From assembly GCA_001701135.1 (NCBI GenBank), contig DAAN01000019.1, positions 137,025 through 201,024 of the forward strand: DNA of 64,000 nucleotides, written 5' to 3'. The number at the start of each line of letters is the position of its first letter. Positions within the stretch are counted from its first letter, which is position 1. The translations under genes were made by a program, and so were the position numbers. This DNA comes from Bacteroidales bacterium H3 (GTDB taxonomy: Bacteria; Bacteroidota; Bacteroidia; Bacteroidales; Muribaculaceae). Of this stretch, positions 18,061 through 26,703 are shown piece by piece. The notes beneath the pieces were generated by a model. It did not search any database, was not told the origin of the DNA, and worked only from the letters and a program-made list of their open reading frames with translations.

Positions 18061-18813
18061 TTATTCGAAATAGAATGAGAGCACCACCATCTGCGTCGTG
18101 GCTCTTTTGAGAGAGGCGTTGACAGCCGTGCGGAGCGGGTCATCGACAAGGTCGGGACGGTCGTGGCGGATGCAGTCGGTGAGACCGAAGCAGAATTTGA
18201 GTTCGGGAATAAGTTTGAAATAAGGAAGATAGAAGTCGCATCCGAAACCTATCGAAACCATGAACTCCGAGCCCTTGATTTTCAGGAAGTCGCTGCTTTT
18301 CTTGCCTACGTCATAGGCCGGGATTACACCACCTATTATGTAGGGTCGCAGATTGCGCATGCGCATCGACGCGAATTTCACTTCGACGGGGAGCACCAGA
18401 TAGGCCGATTTGATGTTCTGGTCATGACGGGTGCCGGTGGAAGTGTCGAGAAAATTAACCACGCGGTTGCCAAACCACAGGCCCGGCTGCGCGCGCAGCG
18501 AGAAATAGTTGTTGAGCCGCACTTCTGCCAGACCGTTGACACAGAAGCCGGGGCTGTAGGATGGCTGCGACATAAACCATGTCTGACCGTCGTTGGTGAC
18601 AAAGCCGTTGTGGTGAAAGCTGAGACCCAGGGTGTTGACGCCCACCGAGAATCCCAGATGAAAGCGGCGCATGTCGGCATAGGGCCTGTTGAGCAGCTTG
18701 TCGTTGAGCGTCTGGGCGCCCGCGGGGAGAGCAGCCACAGCCATGGCTACGGCAGCGGCGGCTGTCATGATGGCCGCGCGCACAATGCGGGATATTTGCG
18801 ATTTTGCACTCAT
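18061..18813 (-). CDS. porT: PorT-family outer-membrane beta-barrel of the type IX system
   Basis: 250 residues with a long signal region (cleavage near LPAGAQ, about 34). FHLGFSVGVNTLGLSF, LRAQPGLWFGNR, SAYLVLPVEVKFAS, LRPYIIGGVIPAYDV and ELKFCFGL show the repeated strand-turn pattern of the PorT family, required for T9SS secretion in P. gingivalis. First gene of the porT-porP-gldKLMN operon, 27 bp from porP. The family could be confused with general PorT-like barrels, but the context makes the T9SS assignment likely. No clear minus-strand TAnnTTTG box in the 150 bp upstream. Confidence 0.85.
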   Translation of the reverse strand: MSAKSQISRIVRAAIMTAAAAVAMAVAALPAGAQTLNDKLLNRPYADMRRFHLGFSVGVNTLGLSFHHNGFVTNDGQTWFMSQPSYSPGFCVNGLAEVRLNNYFSLRAQPGLWFGNRVVNFLDTSTGTRHDQNIKSAYLVLPVEVKFASMRMRNLRPYIIGGVIPAYDVGKKSSDFLKIKGSEFMVSIGFGCDFYLPYFKLIPELKFCFGLTDCIRHDRPDLVDDPLRTAVNASLKRATTQMVVLSFYFE

Positions 18814-18939
18814 TGATTTATTAACGGCGCCTTTTTTTCTTTATTGCGCCCGGACGGGCATTTAAGAAATGTCGCCGCAATCCGGTGTTAATTATTGTTA
18901 ATTGCGCAACCGAACCGCTGCTTAAAGACGTTAAATATT

Positions 18940-18947
18940 TAACTTTG
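18940..18947 (+). promoter_or_regulatory. -7 box (TAACTTTG)
   Basis: Perfect TAnnTTTG match 16 nt before the ATG of the small lipoprotein gene. No TTTG at 19-21 nt upstream. Confidence 0.5.
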
Positions 18948-18963
18948 CTTAATCAATTGAAAA

Positions 18964-19353
18964 ATGAAACGACTCCACCTTAATATTCTGCTGTTGCTGA
19001 GCGTTATCTCGATGGGTGCGCTGATGCAGTCGTGCGACGACGATTTTTACGACGACCCTGATGCACGATGGTATCTCAGCGGCACATGGCAGTGCATGCA
19101 GTATCCCGACGAGACTCTCACCTTCTACACCTCGGGGTCAGGCGAATGGGACGACAACTACACAGGCGACTACCTCCCTTTCAACTATTATTGCGACGGC
19201 AACCGGCTTTGGTTCGAGTGGTTCCCCGCCAACGGACCCTCCTACACCGAGAACTGCACCATCTACGTCACCAACGACAATGCAATGCAGATCACCTATC
19301 CCCCGCGTGCCGGCTACGGCCCCACAACGCTCTACTACAGCCGCATATATTAG
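18964..19353 (+). CDS. Small predicted lipoprotein, unknown function
   Basis: 129 residues. ISMGALMQSCDDD is a lipoprotein signal with Cys24; the acidic residues after the Cys are unusual and may affect sorting. The mature part is rich in Tyr, Trp, Asp and Asn with alternating strands (GTWQCMQYPDETLTFYTSG, RLWFEWFP, MQITYPPRAGYGPTTLYYSR), a small beta-barrel or lipocalin-like look resembling short Bacteroidales lipoproteins that are often unnamed. I do not recognise the family. Divergent from porT; followed by the riboswitch-led transporter. Confidence 0.75.
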   Translation: MKRLHLNILLLLSVISMGALMQSCDDDFYDDPDARWYLSGTWQCMQYPDETLTFYTSGSGEWDDNYTGDYLPFNYYCDGNRLWFEWFPANGPSYTENCTIYVTNDNAMQITYPPRAGYGPTTLYYSRIY

Positions 19354-19399
19354 ACCAGTTCAACAGCGTGTCGTATCGCCGACAGACTGTTAATGCAAC

Positions 19400-19428
19400 C
19401 GAGTGCTTGCAACCTCGTAAAAAACAAG
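19400..19428 (+). promoter_or_regulatory. Candidate preQ1-I riboswitch
   Basis: Stem P1 is CGAG (19400-19403) with CTCG (19414-19417). The loop has CTTG (19406-19409), which pairs fully with CAAG (19425-19428) across an A-rich tail of 7 nt, giving the H-type pseudoknot of preQ1-I aptamers. The loop ends AAC just before the 3' stem strand, where known class I aptamers place the C that pairs with the ligand. It ends 4 nt before the ATG of a queuosine-precursor transporter, so ligand binding would hide the initiation region. P1 is 4 bp, one less than usual. Confidence 0.7.
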
Positions 19429-19432
19429 AAAA

Positions 19433-20149
19433 ATGGAAAAACGTAATTTTCGACCGACATTCACACTCCCATTTGTGTGCCTGACAGTGCTCTTTGTGGT
19501 CTGTCTTATCGTATCCAATCTTATTGAAATCAAAACCGTAAGTCTGGGATTCATCACCGTCACCGCCGGGCTGGCCGTTTTTCCGATTTCCTACATCATC
19601 AACGACTGCATAGTGGAAGTCTACGGCTTCCGCCGCGCCCGTTTCGTGATATGGCTGGGATTCGGCATGAGTCTGCTTGTGGCACTGCTGCTCAACATGG
19701 CCATCAGCCTACCCGGCTCGGCCGACTGGCAAGGGCAGGAGGCACTCGAGACAGTCTATGGCGCCGTGCCCCGCATCATGGCCGCCAGCTTCGCCGCGTT
19801 TATCTGTGGTTCGATGGTCAACGCCTGGGTGATGAGCCGGCTAAAGCGCAGCGCCCCGTCCGACAGCGTCAACTCATGGAGCCGGTTTTCGCTCCGCGCA
19901 ATTGTGTCGACACTCTTCGGCGAGGGTGTCGATTCGCTCATTTTCTTCCCCGTGGCTTTCGGAGGCGTGCTGCCGTGGAGCACAGTGCTGCAGCTGATTA
20001 TAGCGCAGATGCTACTGAAAACAGCCTATGAAATCATAATCCTGCCGGTCACCATCAAGGTGGTCAGAGCGCTCAAGCGCGTCGAAGGCATCGACACGGT
20101 CGATTCCGCCGCTACCGACTACTCGTGGTGGCGCCTCACCGACATCTGA
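19433..20149 (+). CDS. Queuosine precursor transporter (YhhQ/QPTR family)
   Basis: 238 residues, six or so membrane helices. TLPFVCLTVLFVVCLIVSNL, PISYIINDCIVEVYGFRRAR and TLFGEGVDSLIFFPVAFGGV are the YhhQ/DUF165 signatures, including the conserved acidic residues in the helices. The family imports queuosine precursors such as preQ0 or preQ1 across the inner membrane for tRNA modification. A pseudoknot matching a preQ1-I riboswitch ends 4 nt upstream of the start, so precursor uptake is probably shut down when preQ1 is ample. Monocistronic as far as can be seen. Confidence 0.92.
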   Translation: MEKRNFRPTFTLPFVCLTVLFVVCLIVSNLIEIKTVSLGFITVTAGLAVFPISYIINDCIVEVYGFRRARFVIWLGFGMSLLVALLLNMAISLPGSADWQGQEALETVYGAVPRIMAASFAAFICGSMVNAWVMSRLKRSAPSDSVNSWSRFSLRAIVSTLFGEGVDSLIFFPVAFGGVLPWSTVLQLIIAQMLLKTAYEIIILPVTIKVVRALKRVEGIDTVDSAATDYSWWRLTDI

Positions 20150-20363
20150 TTCCACCACCCCCACAAAGCGGTGAAATCGTAATTTCTACTGATTGTGTGA
20201 ATTTTATGCAAAATTTTTTCAGGTAAATAGCTGCTGTTTCAGAAAAAATGCCGATATTTGCACTTGGATTTTGAGCCGCGGCACCCAAGCTTAAGCTAAA
20301 GTGCTACGCCTCAATCATTTGCGCTGTCACAATCTAAAACAACATATCAAGCTATACACCGCT

Positions 20364-20639
20364 ATGACAAAAGCAGAAATTGTAAACGAGATTTCAAAAA
20401 CCACCGGCATCGAACGCGCCGCAGTTCTCGAAACCATCGAAAAGTTCATGGAAGTAGTCAAGGATTCACTCGCCCACGGCGAACCCGTCTACCTGCGCGG
20501 TTTCGGCAGCTTCATCATCAAGACCCGCTCGCAGAAGACCGCCCGTAACATTTCCAAGAACACCACCATCATCATCCCCGAGCACCAGATCCCCGCTTTC
20601 AAGCCCGCCAAGGTGTTCATGGAAGACCTCAAGAAGTAA
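20364..20639 (+). CDS. HU-family DNA-binding protein
   Basis: 91 residues from the ATG at 20364, normal HU/IHF length. MTKAEIVNEISKTTGIER is the N-terminal helix pair, VYLRGFGSFIIKTR the core motif, and NTTIIIPEHQIPAFKPAK the beta-arm and C-terminal signature. HU bends and compacts DNA. The in-frame start at 20301 would add 21 unrelated residues and is not used. A 214-nt untranslated region with AT-rich sequence precedes it. A tiny basic protein gene follows after 86 bp. Confidence 0.93.
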   Translation: MTKAEIVNEISKTTGIERAAVLETIEKFMEVVKDSLAHGEPVYLRGFGSFIIKTRSQKTARNISKNTTIIIPEHQIPAFKPAKVFMEDLKK

Positions 20640-20725
20640 TTCAGGCTTCGGCAACAGGTCAACTCTCTCCCCATTCCACAATCCAGACAATTAACCCGAT
20701 AGTCAACCACTAAAATTTTCTTACT

Positions 20726-20815
20726 ATGCCCAGCGGAAAGAAAAGAAAAGGCCACAAGATGGCCACCCACAAGCGTAAAAAACGCCTGAGAAAGAACCGT
20801 CATAAGAAGAAGTAA
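20726..20815 (+). CDS. 29-residue basic protein, AURKAIP1/COX24 (mS38-like) domain
   Basis: The frame reads MPSGKKRKGHKMATHKRKKR followed by LRKNRHKKK and a TAA. More than half the residues are Lys, Arg or His. This matches the very short Bacteroidetes proteins annotated as AURKAIP1/COX24-domain, the family of mitochondrial ribosomal protein mS38, so a ribosome-associated role is likely. Between HU and rng. Too short for most gene finders and easily missed. Identification rests on the HKMATHKRKKRLRKNRHK pattern. Confidence 0.85.
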   Translation: MPSGKKRKGHKMATHKRKKRLRKNRHKKK

Positions 20816-20908
20816 ATTCTTACGGCACGTGAAGACAGCCGACAAGGCTCTGCCGCCACCCGCGGCGACAATCTTCACCTGGTTTTATCAAACGCGATAA
20901 AGAACACA

Positions 20909-20978
20909 GAACAGACTTTTTCTCCGACGGATGCCGACGACGGCCTCGCGCCGAGAAAAAAGTTTGTTCTCGCGTTTT
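20909..20978 (+). terminator. Long hairpin with T-run upstream of rng
   Basis: GAACAGACTTTTTCTC (20909-20924) pairs with GAGAAAAAAGTTTGTTC (20953-20969) with one mismatch and one bulge around a 28-nt GC-rich loop, followed by TCGCG and TTTTTT. It is either the terminator of the preceding small gene or an attenuator in the rng leader. The remaining 270-bp gap has no ORF. Confidence 0.55.
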
Positions 20979-21033
20979 TTCTCACCGGTCAATTCCCGGC
21001 CCCGAAAAGGCCTTGCCCCCCTTAAATCTCTCC

Positions 21034-21057
21034 AGCGGCCGCCTGGCAGAGGCCGCT
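21034..21057 (+). promoter_or_regulatory. Short hairpin in the rng 5' leader
   Basis: AGCGGCC (21034-21040) pairs perfectly with GGCCGCT (21051-21057) around a 10-nt loop, ending 28 nt before the rng start. RNase E of Escherichia coli regulates itself through leader hairpins; a similar role here is only a suggestion. Confidence 0.4.
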
Positions 21058-21085
21058 CTCAAAGCATCCAATCACAATTAATGAA

Positions 21086-22750
21086 ATGAAAAGCGAACTT
21101 ATCGTCGACGTACAGCCACATGAGGCATCAATTGCCCTCACTGAGGACGGCCGTCTGGTATCGCTCCAGAAAGAGAGCAGAAACCTGGCCTACGCCGTCG
21201 GTGACATCTATGCGGCCAAAGTGAAGAAGCTCATGCCGGGCCTCAACGCCGCATTTGTCAACGTCGGCTACGAAAAGGACGCCTTCCTTCATTACCTCGA
21301 CCTTGGACCGCATTTCTCTTCCTATTCCACCTTCATCAAAGAGCTGCTGGCCGCCCCCTCGGGATCGCTGCCAAAGCTCCAGAAAATGAAGCTGCTCCCC
21401 GACATCGACAAGCACGGCACCATCACCGACCAACTCACCGTCGGACAGGAACTGCTGGTGCAGATCGTCAAAGAGCCAATCTCTTCCAAAGGCCCCAGGC
21501 TTACCACCGAGATAGCCTTCACAGGCCGATACATGGTCCTCATACCATTCTCGAGCAAAATCTCCATCTCGCAGAAAATCAAAACCACTGCCGAAAAGTT
21601 GCGCCTGCGCCACCTTGTGGAAAGCATCAGGCCTAAAAATTTCGGCGTCATCATCCGCACTTCGGCCGAAGGCAAATCCGTGGCCGAGCTCAACCGCGAG
21701 ATCCAGACATTGCTGCAATGCTGGGAGGAAACCATCGCCAAAGCCCGACATGCCGAAATTCCCTCGCTGATCTTCGAGGAGGAGAGCCGCATCGTAGGCG
21801 TCCTGCGCGACGTGTTCTCCCCTGATTTCGAGGCAATCCATGTCAATCAGGCAGAGGCTTTCGCCCAGATCCAGAAATATGTGAGCCTCATCGCCCCCGA
21901 AAAGAAAGACATAGTACAACTCTACACGAAGGACACGCCGATTTTCGACCACTTCAACATCACCAGGCAGATAAAATCATCCTTCGGCAAAACCGTCTCC
22001 TTCAAATCGGGCGCATACATCATCATCGAACACACCGAAGCCCTACACGTCATCGACGTCAACTCGGGCAACCGTGCGAAAGCAGGCAACGACCAGGAAG
22101 CCAACGCGCTCGACGTGAATCTGCGCGCCGCCGACGAAATCGCCCGTCAGCTGCGCCTGCGCGATATGGGCGGCATCATCGTCATCGACTTCATCGACAT
22201 GAACAAGGCCGAACACCGGCAGGCGCTCTACGACCATATGCGTCAGGTGATGGCCAACGACCGCGCGCGTCACAATATCCTGCCTCTCAGCAAATTCGGG
22301 CTTATGCAGATCACCCGTCAGAGAGTGCGTCCCGCCCTCGACATAGCCACTACCGAGACCTGTCCCTCATGCTTCGGCAAAGGCGAAGTGCAGCCCTCGC
22401 TGCTCTTCACCGACATGCTCCACGACAAGCTTTCATATCTCATCGGCGATCTTAAAGTGCGCGACTTCATCCTCTATGTGCACCCCTTTGTAGAGGCATA
22501 TCTCAAGAAAGGCCTCCTGTCGCTCTATCGCCGATGGAAGCTCGAACTTGGCGGACGCTTCAAAATCGTGGCCGACCAGTCGCTGGCCTATCTGCAATAC
22601 AAGGTTCTCGACTCGGCACGCAACGAAATAGACCTCAAGGAAGAAAAAGATCTCAACAAAACATCTTCAGAGAAATCCAAATCCAAGGTACGCAACCGAG
22701 GCGCCCAATCGGCCTCCGACGACTCATCTGACTCCGGAGCCGCCGACTGA
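21086..22750 (+). CDS. rng: Ribonuclease G/E
   Basis: 554 residues, the size of RNase G plus a short tail. An S1 domain (about 38-130; [20 protein letters not shown]) is followed by the DNase I-like catalytic part. The catalytic aspartates lie in [12 protein letters not shown] and [15 protein letters not shown], matching D303 and D346 of E. coli RNase [11 protein letters not shown] near 430 is the Zn-link. The last 30 residues are Ser/Lys/Asp-rich and disordered. It cuts single-stranded AU-rich RNA in mRNA decay and rRNA maturation. Two hairpins lie in the leader; guaA follows after 50 bp. Confidence 0.95.
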   Translation: MKSELIVDVQPHEASIALTEDGRLVSLQKESRNLAYAVGDIYAAKVKKLMPGLNAAFVNVGYEKDAFLHYLDLGPHFSSYSTFIKELLAAPSGSLPKLQKMKLLPDIDKHGTITDQLTVGQELLVQIVKEPISSKGPRLTTEIAFTGRYMVLIPFSSKISISQKIKTTAEKLRLRHLVESIRPKNFGVIIRTSAEGKSVAELNREIQTLLQCWEETIAKARHAEIPSLIFEEESRIVGVLRDVFSPDFEAIHVNQAEAFAQIQKYVSLIAPEKKDIVQLYTKDTPIFDHFNITRQIKSSFGKTVSFKSGAYIIIEHTEALHVIDVNSGNRAKAGNDQEANALDVNLRAADEIARQLRLRDMGGIIVIDFIDMNKAEHRQALYDHMRQVMANDRARHNILPLSKFGLMQITRQRVRPALDIATTETCPSCFGKGEVQPSLLFTDMLHDKLSYLIGDLKVRDFILYVHPFVEAYLKKGLLSLYRRWKLELGGRFKIVADQSLAYLQYKVLDSARNEIDLKEEKDLNKTSSEKSKSKVRNRGAQSASDDSSDSGAAD

Positions 22751-22800
22751 TCCTCGCCCAACAAGGAACGCGTCAACAAAACCATCCCACACATAAGATT

Positions 22801-24324
22801 ATGCAGGAAAAAATCATAATCCTCGACTTCGGTTCGCAGACCACACAGCTTATAGGCCGCCGTGTGCGCGAGCTGAACACTTATTGCGAGATTATCCCCT
22901 ACAACAAGTTTCCCCACGACGATCCCTCGGTCATCGGCGTCATCCTTTCAGGTTCGCCATTCTCGGTCTACGACCGGAATGCCTTCAAAGCAGACCTGTC
23001 GAAAATCCGTCGCCGTCTGCCCGTGCTCGGCATCTGCTACGGCGCCCAGTTCATGGCATGGACCGACGGAGGAACCGTCGAGCCGGCAGGCTCGCGTGAA
23101 TATGGCCGCGCACTGCTCGCCAAGGTCGACGAATCAGAGCCGATATTCAAAGATATCAGACCCGGCAGCCAGGTGTGGATGAGCCACGGCGACACCATCA
23201 CCTCGATTCCCGCCGGATTCCGCACCATCGCCTCCACCGACAAGGTGAAAATCGCCGCCTATCGCATCGAAGGCGAGCAGACCTGGGGAGTGCAGTTCCA
23301 CCCCGAAGTATACCACTCGCTCGACGGCACACAACTGCTGCGCAACTTCGTGGTCGGCGTCTGCGGCTCGCGTCAGGACTGGAGCGCCGCCTCGTTCATC
23401 GAGACCACCGTGGCTCAGCTCCGGGAGCAGCTCGGCGATGACAAAGTGGTGCTCGGCCTCTCGGGGGGCGTAGACTCATCGGTAACAGCCGCCCTCCTTA
23501 ACAAAGCCATCGGCAAAAACCTGACCTGCATATTCGTGGATCACGGCATGCTCCGCAAAAACGAATTCGAGGATGTGATGCGCGACTATCAGGGCCTCGG
23601 CCTCAACGTCATCGGCGTCGACGCCTCCGAAAAATTCTTCAGCGAACTCGCCGGCGTCACCGAGCCTGAACGCAAACGCAAAATCATAGGCAAAGGCTTC
23701 ATCGACGTCTTCGACGAAGAAGCCCACAAGCTCAAGGATGTGAAGTGGCTTGCCCAGGGCACCATATACCCCGACTGCATAGAGTCGCTGTCGATCACCG
23801 GCACCACCATCAAGAGCCACCACAACGTGGGCGGTCTCCCCGAAAAGATGAACCTGAAGCTGTGCGAGCCCCTGCGGCTTCTCTTTAAAGACGAAGTGCG
23901 TGCCGTAGGTCGCGAACTCGGCATGCCCGAACACCTGATCACACGTCATCCCTTCCCCGGCCCGGGTCTGGCAGTGCGCATCCTCGGCGACATCACCCGC
24001 GAAAAAGTGGAGATTCTCCAGAATGCCGACAAAATCTTCATCGACGGATTGCGCCAGTGGGGCCTTTACGACAAAGTATGGCAGGCCGGCGTGATTCTGC
24101 TTCCCGTGCAGAGCGTGGGCGTGATGGGCGACGAACGCACCTATGAACGCGCCGTAGCCCTTCGCGCCGTCACCTCCACCGACGCCATGACCGCCGACTG
24201 GGCGCATCTCCCCTACGACTTCCTGGCCGAAGTCTCCAACAAGATCATCAATCACGTTCGCGGCGTAAACCGCGTCGCCTACGACATCTCCTCCAAACCG
24301 CCAGCCACCATCGAGTGGGAGTGA
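22801..24324 (+). CDS. guaA: GMP synthase (glutamine-hydrolysing)
   Basis: 507 residues. The class I glutamine amidotransferase domain is first (LGICYGAQF with catalytic C79; QFHPEVYHS with the His-x-Glu). It is followed by the ATP pyrophosphatase domain with P-loop [11 protein letters not shown], then the dimerisation domain ending [14 protein letters not shown], the invariant GuaA C-terminus. It converts XMP to GMP using glutamine and ATP. No guaB nearby. The next gene begins within 10-50 bp and may be co-transcribed. Confidence 0.97.
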   Translation: MQEKIIILDFGSQTTQLIGRRVRELNTYCEIIPYNKFPHDDPSVIGVILSGSPFSVYDRNAFKADLSKIRRRLPVLGICYGAQFMAWTDGGTVEPAGSREYGRALLAKVDESEPIFKDIRPGSQVWMSHGDTITSIPAGFRTIASTDKVKIAAYRIEGEQTWGVQFHPEVYHSLDGTQLLRNFVVGVCGSRQDWSAASFIETTVAQLREQLGDDKVVLGLSGGVDSSVTAALLNKAIGKNLTCIFVDHGMLRKNEFEDVMRDYQGLGLNVIGVDASEKFFSELAGVTEPERKRKIIGKGFIDVFDEEAHKLKDVKWLAQGTIYPDCIESLSITGTTIKSHHNVGGLPEKMNLKLCEPLRLLFKDEVRAVGRELGMPEHLITRHPFPGPGLAVRILGDITREKVEILQNADKIFIDGLRQWGLYDKVWQAGVILLPVQSVGVMGDERTYERAVALRAVTSTDAMTADWAHLPYDFLAEVSNKIINHVRGVNRVAYDISSKPPATIEWE

Positions 24325-24333
24325 GATCAGATC

Positions 24334-25752
24334 GTGAAGTATCTGAGCAAGAAAGGTGACGGATCGCAGGCGATGCCGCGGGGATTCTTCGCGGCATTGG
24401 CTGCCGTTTCCGCAGCGCTACTCGTGTGGCAGCTTGTGGAGTACGGTGGCGCGTCGCAGGCATTCTACGACACCCCATCATATTTCCACGCCTGGGACTA
24501 CATCAAAACCATTCATTCGCATCAGGCACGCCCGCCGGTCTACCCGTTTTTTGCCGGGGGATTGCGCGACATTGTTGGCGTTCCCGCCATGCGGGTGATT
24601 GTGGCGTTGGTGCAATGGGCCATGTTTGTGGCCGTGCTTCCGCTTGCGTGGCAGCTGTGCCGTCGTCTCGGAGCCGGCGTGAGACTGACGGGTGCGGCTG
24701 TATCGCTCTTTCTGCTTGTGCCTGGGTTCTGGGTGCTCAACAATGTAGTGTTGCCCGAATCAATGTGCGGCAGCCTGCTGGTGCTGCTGATGTGGCTCGT
24801 AATGGTCACGACTGACAGCGGCAGCCGCCGTGCCATGCTCTGGAGTGCGGTAACCATTGTGATGCTGACGATGTCGAAGCCCGTGTTTGTCTATCTCGTG
24901 GCGGTGATACCGGTGGTGTGGTTTACGTCGGCACGAAAGCATGGACTGAGAATGCGTCTCACCGCCACGCTCACCGCAGGGATGGCAGCCGTGATATGCC
25001 TTTATTGTATGGCCATGCAACACACTCATCTGGTGTTTTCGCCATGCATCGCCGCCGACTATAACCGATACATCCAATTGCGTGAGGAGGGGCTGATGCG
25101 TCCTCAGGATATCGAGCGCGAAGATCTGCGGGAAATAATCGCCGGATATTACGCCCGCGACCCAGGCACATGGCATCCATTCATCCCCGACCCGCTGTGG
25201 CATGAGATGGGCTGTATAAATTGGCCCGATCTTCATTGGCTCAACAACAACGCCATGGCGCACCATCCGCGGGAAACCGCCGTGATGTATCTCAAAAATT
25301 TCCCCCGCTCGGCCGACTACGACCTCTTCTACAACCCGCTTTATCCTCCGGGAGCACCGCAACATTGGCTTCATGCCTGGAATGACACCGATGGCAGCGA
25401 CCCCGTGCTGATGATATACCCCTGTTACCGTCAGATACGCCCACAAGTGTGGGTCGGCTGGGTGATAGGATTGTGGTTTGTGGCGCTATGGCTGTGGCGA
25501 TGGTGGCGCAGCGGACGATTCCCTGCCGTGGCCTATGCCGTCGGAGCATCCATGATCGGCTGCTACGTAGTTTCTATCGTTGGCGCGCCTGACGACTGGG
25601 GACGTCTGCTTTCGCCCGTCAACATGCTGCTGCCCATAATGCTGGCATCCTCCGGAGCTGCCTTGTGGGATGTCATGCATCGGCCAAAGAAATCAGCGAG
25701 ACGAAAAAAAAATTCCCTTTCCTTAAGCAAAAAAGGGGGACGAATTTGTTAA
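24334..25752 (+). CDS. PMT/ArnT-like integral membrane protein, paralogue A
   Basis: 472 residues (GTG at 24334), or 459 from the ATG at 24373; the second start is more usual. About ten membrane helices. The first extracytoplasmic loop holds FYDTPSYFHAWDY and RPPVYPFF, like the acidic catalytic loop of GT39/ArnT-type lipid-linked sugar transferases. VVLPESMCGSLLVLLMW, MSKPVFVYL and a C-terminal GAPDDWGRLLSPVNMLLPIM follow. The same ordered motifs occur in the protein at 26704. Donor and acceptor unknown. The tail (RRKKNSLSLSKKGG) is basic. Confidence 0.75.
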   Translation: MKYLSKKGDGSQAMPRGFFAALAAVSAALLVWQLVEYGGASQAFYDTPSYFHAWDYIKTIHSHQARPPVYPFFAGGLRDIVGVPAMRVIVALVQWAMFVAVLPLAWQLCRRLGAGVRLTGAAVSLFLLVPGFWVLNNVVLPESMCGSLLVLLMWLVMVTTDSGSRRAMLWSAVTIVMLTMSKPVFVYLVAVIPVVWFTSARKHGLRMRLTATLTAGMAAVICLYCMAMQHTHLVFSPCIAADYNRYIQLREEGLMRPQDIEREDLREIIAGYYARDPGTWHPFIPDPLWHEMGCINWPDLHWLNNNAMAHHPRETAVMYLKNFPRSADYDLFYNPLYPPGAPQHWLHAWNDTDGSDPVLMIYPCYRQIRPQVWVGWVIGLWFVALWLWRWWRSGRFPAVAYAVGASMIGCYVVSIVGAPDDWGRLLSPVNMLLPIMLASSGAALWDVMHRPKKSARRKKNSLSLSKKGGRIC

Positions 25753-25776
25753 GTTAGTGAAAGTTGTTTAAATTTG
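25745..25776 (+). promoter_or_regulatory. Promoter TTTG-N20-TAAATTTG
   Basis: Perfect Bacteroidetes primary-sigma promoter: TTTG at 25745-25748, 20 nt, TAAATTTG at 25769-25776. It overlaps the end of the preceding gene and would give a leader of about 80 nt for the gene at 25861. Confidence 0.8.
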
Positions 25777-25860
25777 CCGAAATATCGGCAAATAATAATC
25801 ATCGCGAAAACCGGGAAAATTCCGGTTTTAAGTGTACCTCAAAATATTGAAGCGACAGTT

Positions 25861-26697
25861 ATGGATAATAAATTCGACAATAACTCACAAGGCAACTATC
25901 CCGGACAGCCCGGCGCCCCCGGCATAGTAACGCCCCGCCCGCAGCAACCATCGCAGCAACCGCAACAGGAACGCCCTTTGCAGCAACCGCAGCAACCTCA
26001 ACTACGACCACAACCGTCTGATCCTCAGGCGGCGCCGATATATTCTCCCGAATATGTTCCGGCAAAACGCAGCAACGCCGCTGCGCTATGGATTATCTTC
26101 GGCATCGTGGCAGCGTTGCTTATAGCAGCCGGCGCATGGTGGTATTTCAGCACATACGCTCCCGACAAGGAGAAAGAGTTAACTCCCGACGCAACAGAGA
26201 CACAGACTCTAGCCGCCACACCATCGAATCCCAAGGGCATTGACCTTATCCACCGCGAGGGTTCGCCCTTGGCACACTCAGCCATGGCAACCGACGGACT
26301 CTCTGAGACCGAGGATTCGGATGTGGCAGCCGCCTACGACGAATCGCAGATTATCGACCGGGTGCTCTCTTATTCCGGCATCATCTACCCCGGCGGCAAA
26401 GCCTCGCTGAGTCTGACTCTTTTCCGCAACAGCCGCATCGAAGGCACACTGGTAAAAAAAGATGGCAAGACCTTCGAACTTTCGGGGAGCTATGAAATCA
26501 CCGACGAGGAGAATCCCCGCATCACCCTGAGCTTCCTCGCCCTTCCCGCCGACGGCTCAGGCTCGCATGACTATTCCGAAAGCTGGAAAGGCACATCATC
26601 GGCCATTGCCGACGATCTGAGTCACTCGCTCAATTTCAAGGAGATATACACCTCGAAGGGCGACGCCTACACCGCCAATTTCAGCTACAGCAAATAA
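25861..26697 (+). CDS. Single-pass membrane protein with Pro/Gln-rich N-terminus, unknown function
   Basis: 278 residues from the ATG at 25861; a longer reading from 25774 would overlap the promoter -7 box. Residues about 15-60 are a cytoplasmic Pro/Gln-rich stretch made of QQP and QPQ repeats. A helix at about 75-98 (NAAALWIIFGIVAALLIAAG) leads to an extracytoplasmic part (about 100-278) whose second half is beta-rich (SLSLTLFRNSRIEGTLVKKD, ITDEENPRITLSFLALP). I do not recognise a family. The two PMT-like paralogues flank it, and the next begins only 6 bp later, so the three may act together. Confidence 0.75.
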   Translation: MDNKFDNNSQGNYPGQPGAPGIVTPRPQQPSQQPQQERPLQQPQQPQLRPQPSDPQAAPIYSPEYVPAKRSNAAALWIIFGIVAALLIAAGAWWYFSTYAPDKEKELTPDATETQTLAATPSNPKGIDLIHREGSPLAHSAMATDGLSETEDSDVAAAYDESQIIDRVLSYSGIIYPGGKASLSLTLFRNSRIEGTLVKKDGKTFELSGSYEITDEENPRITLSFLALPADGSGSHDYSESWKGTSSAIADDLSHSLNFKEIYTSKGDAYTANFSYSK

Positions 26698-26703
26698 CAT
26701 CCG

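Noticed and set aside
18845..18862. Possible terminator GCCCGGACGGGC between porT and the small lipoprotein
   Set aside because: Stem of 5 bp with a 2-nt loop and no T-run; too weak.
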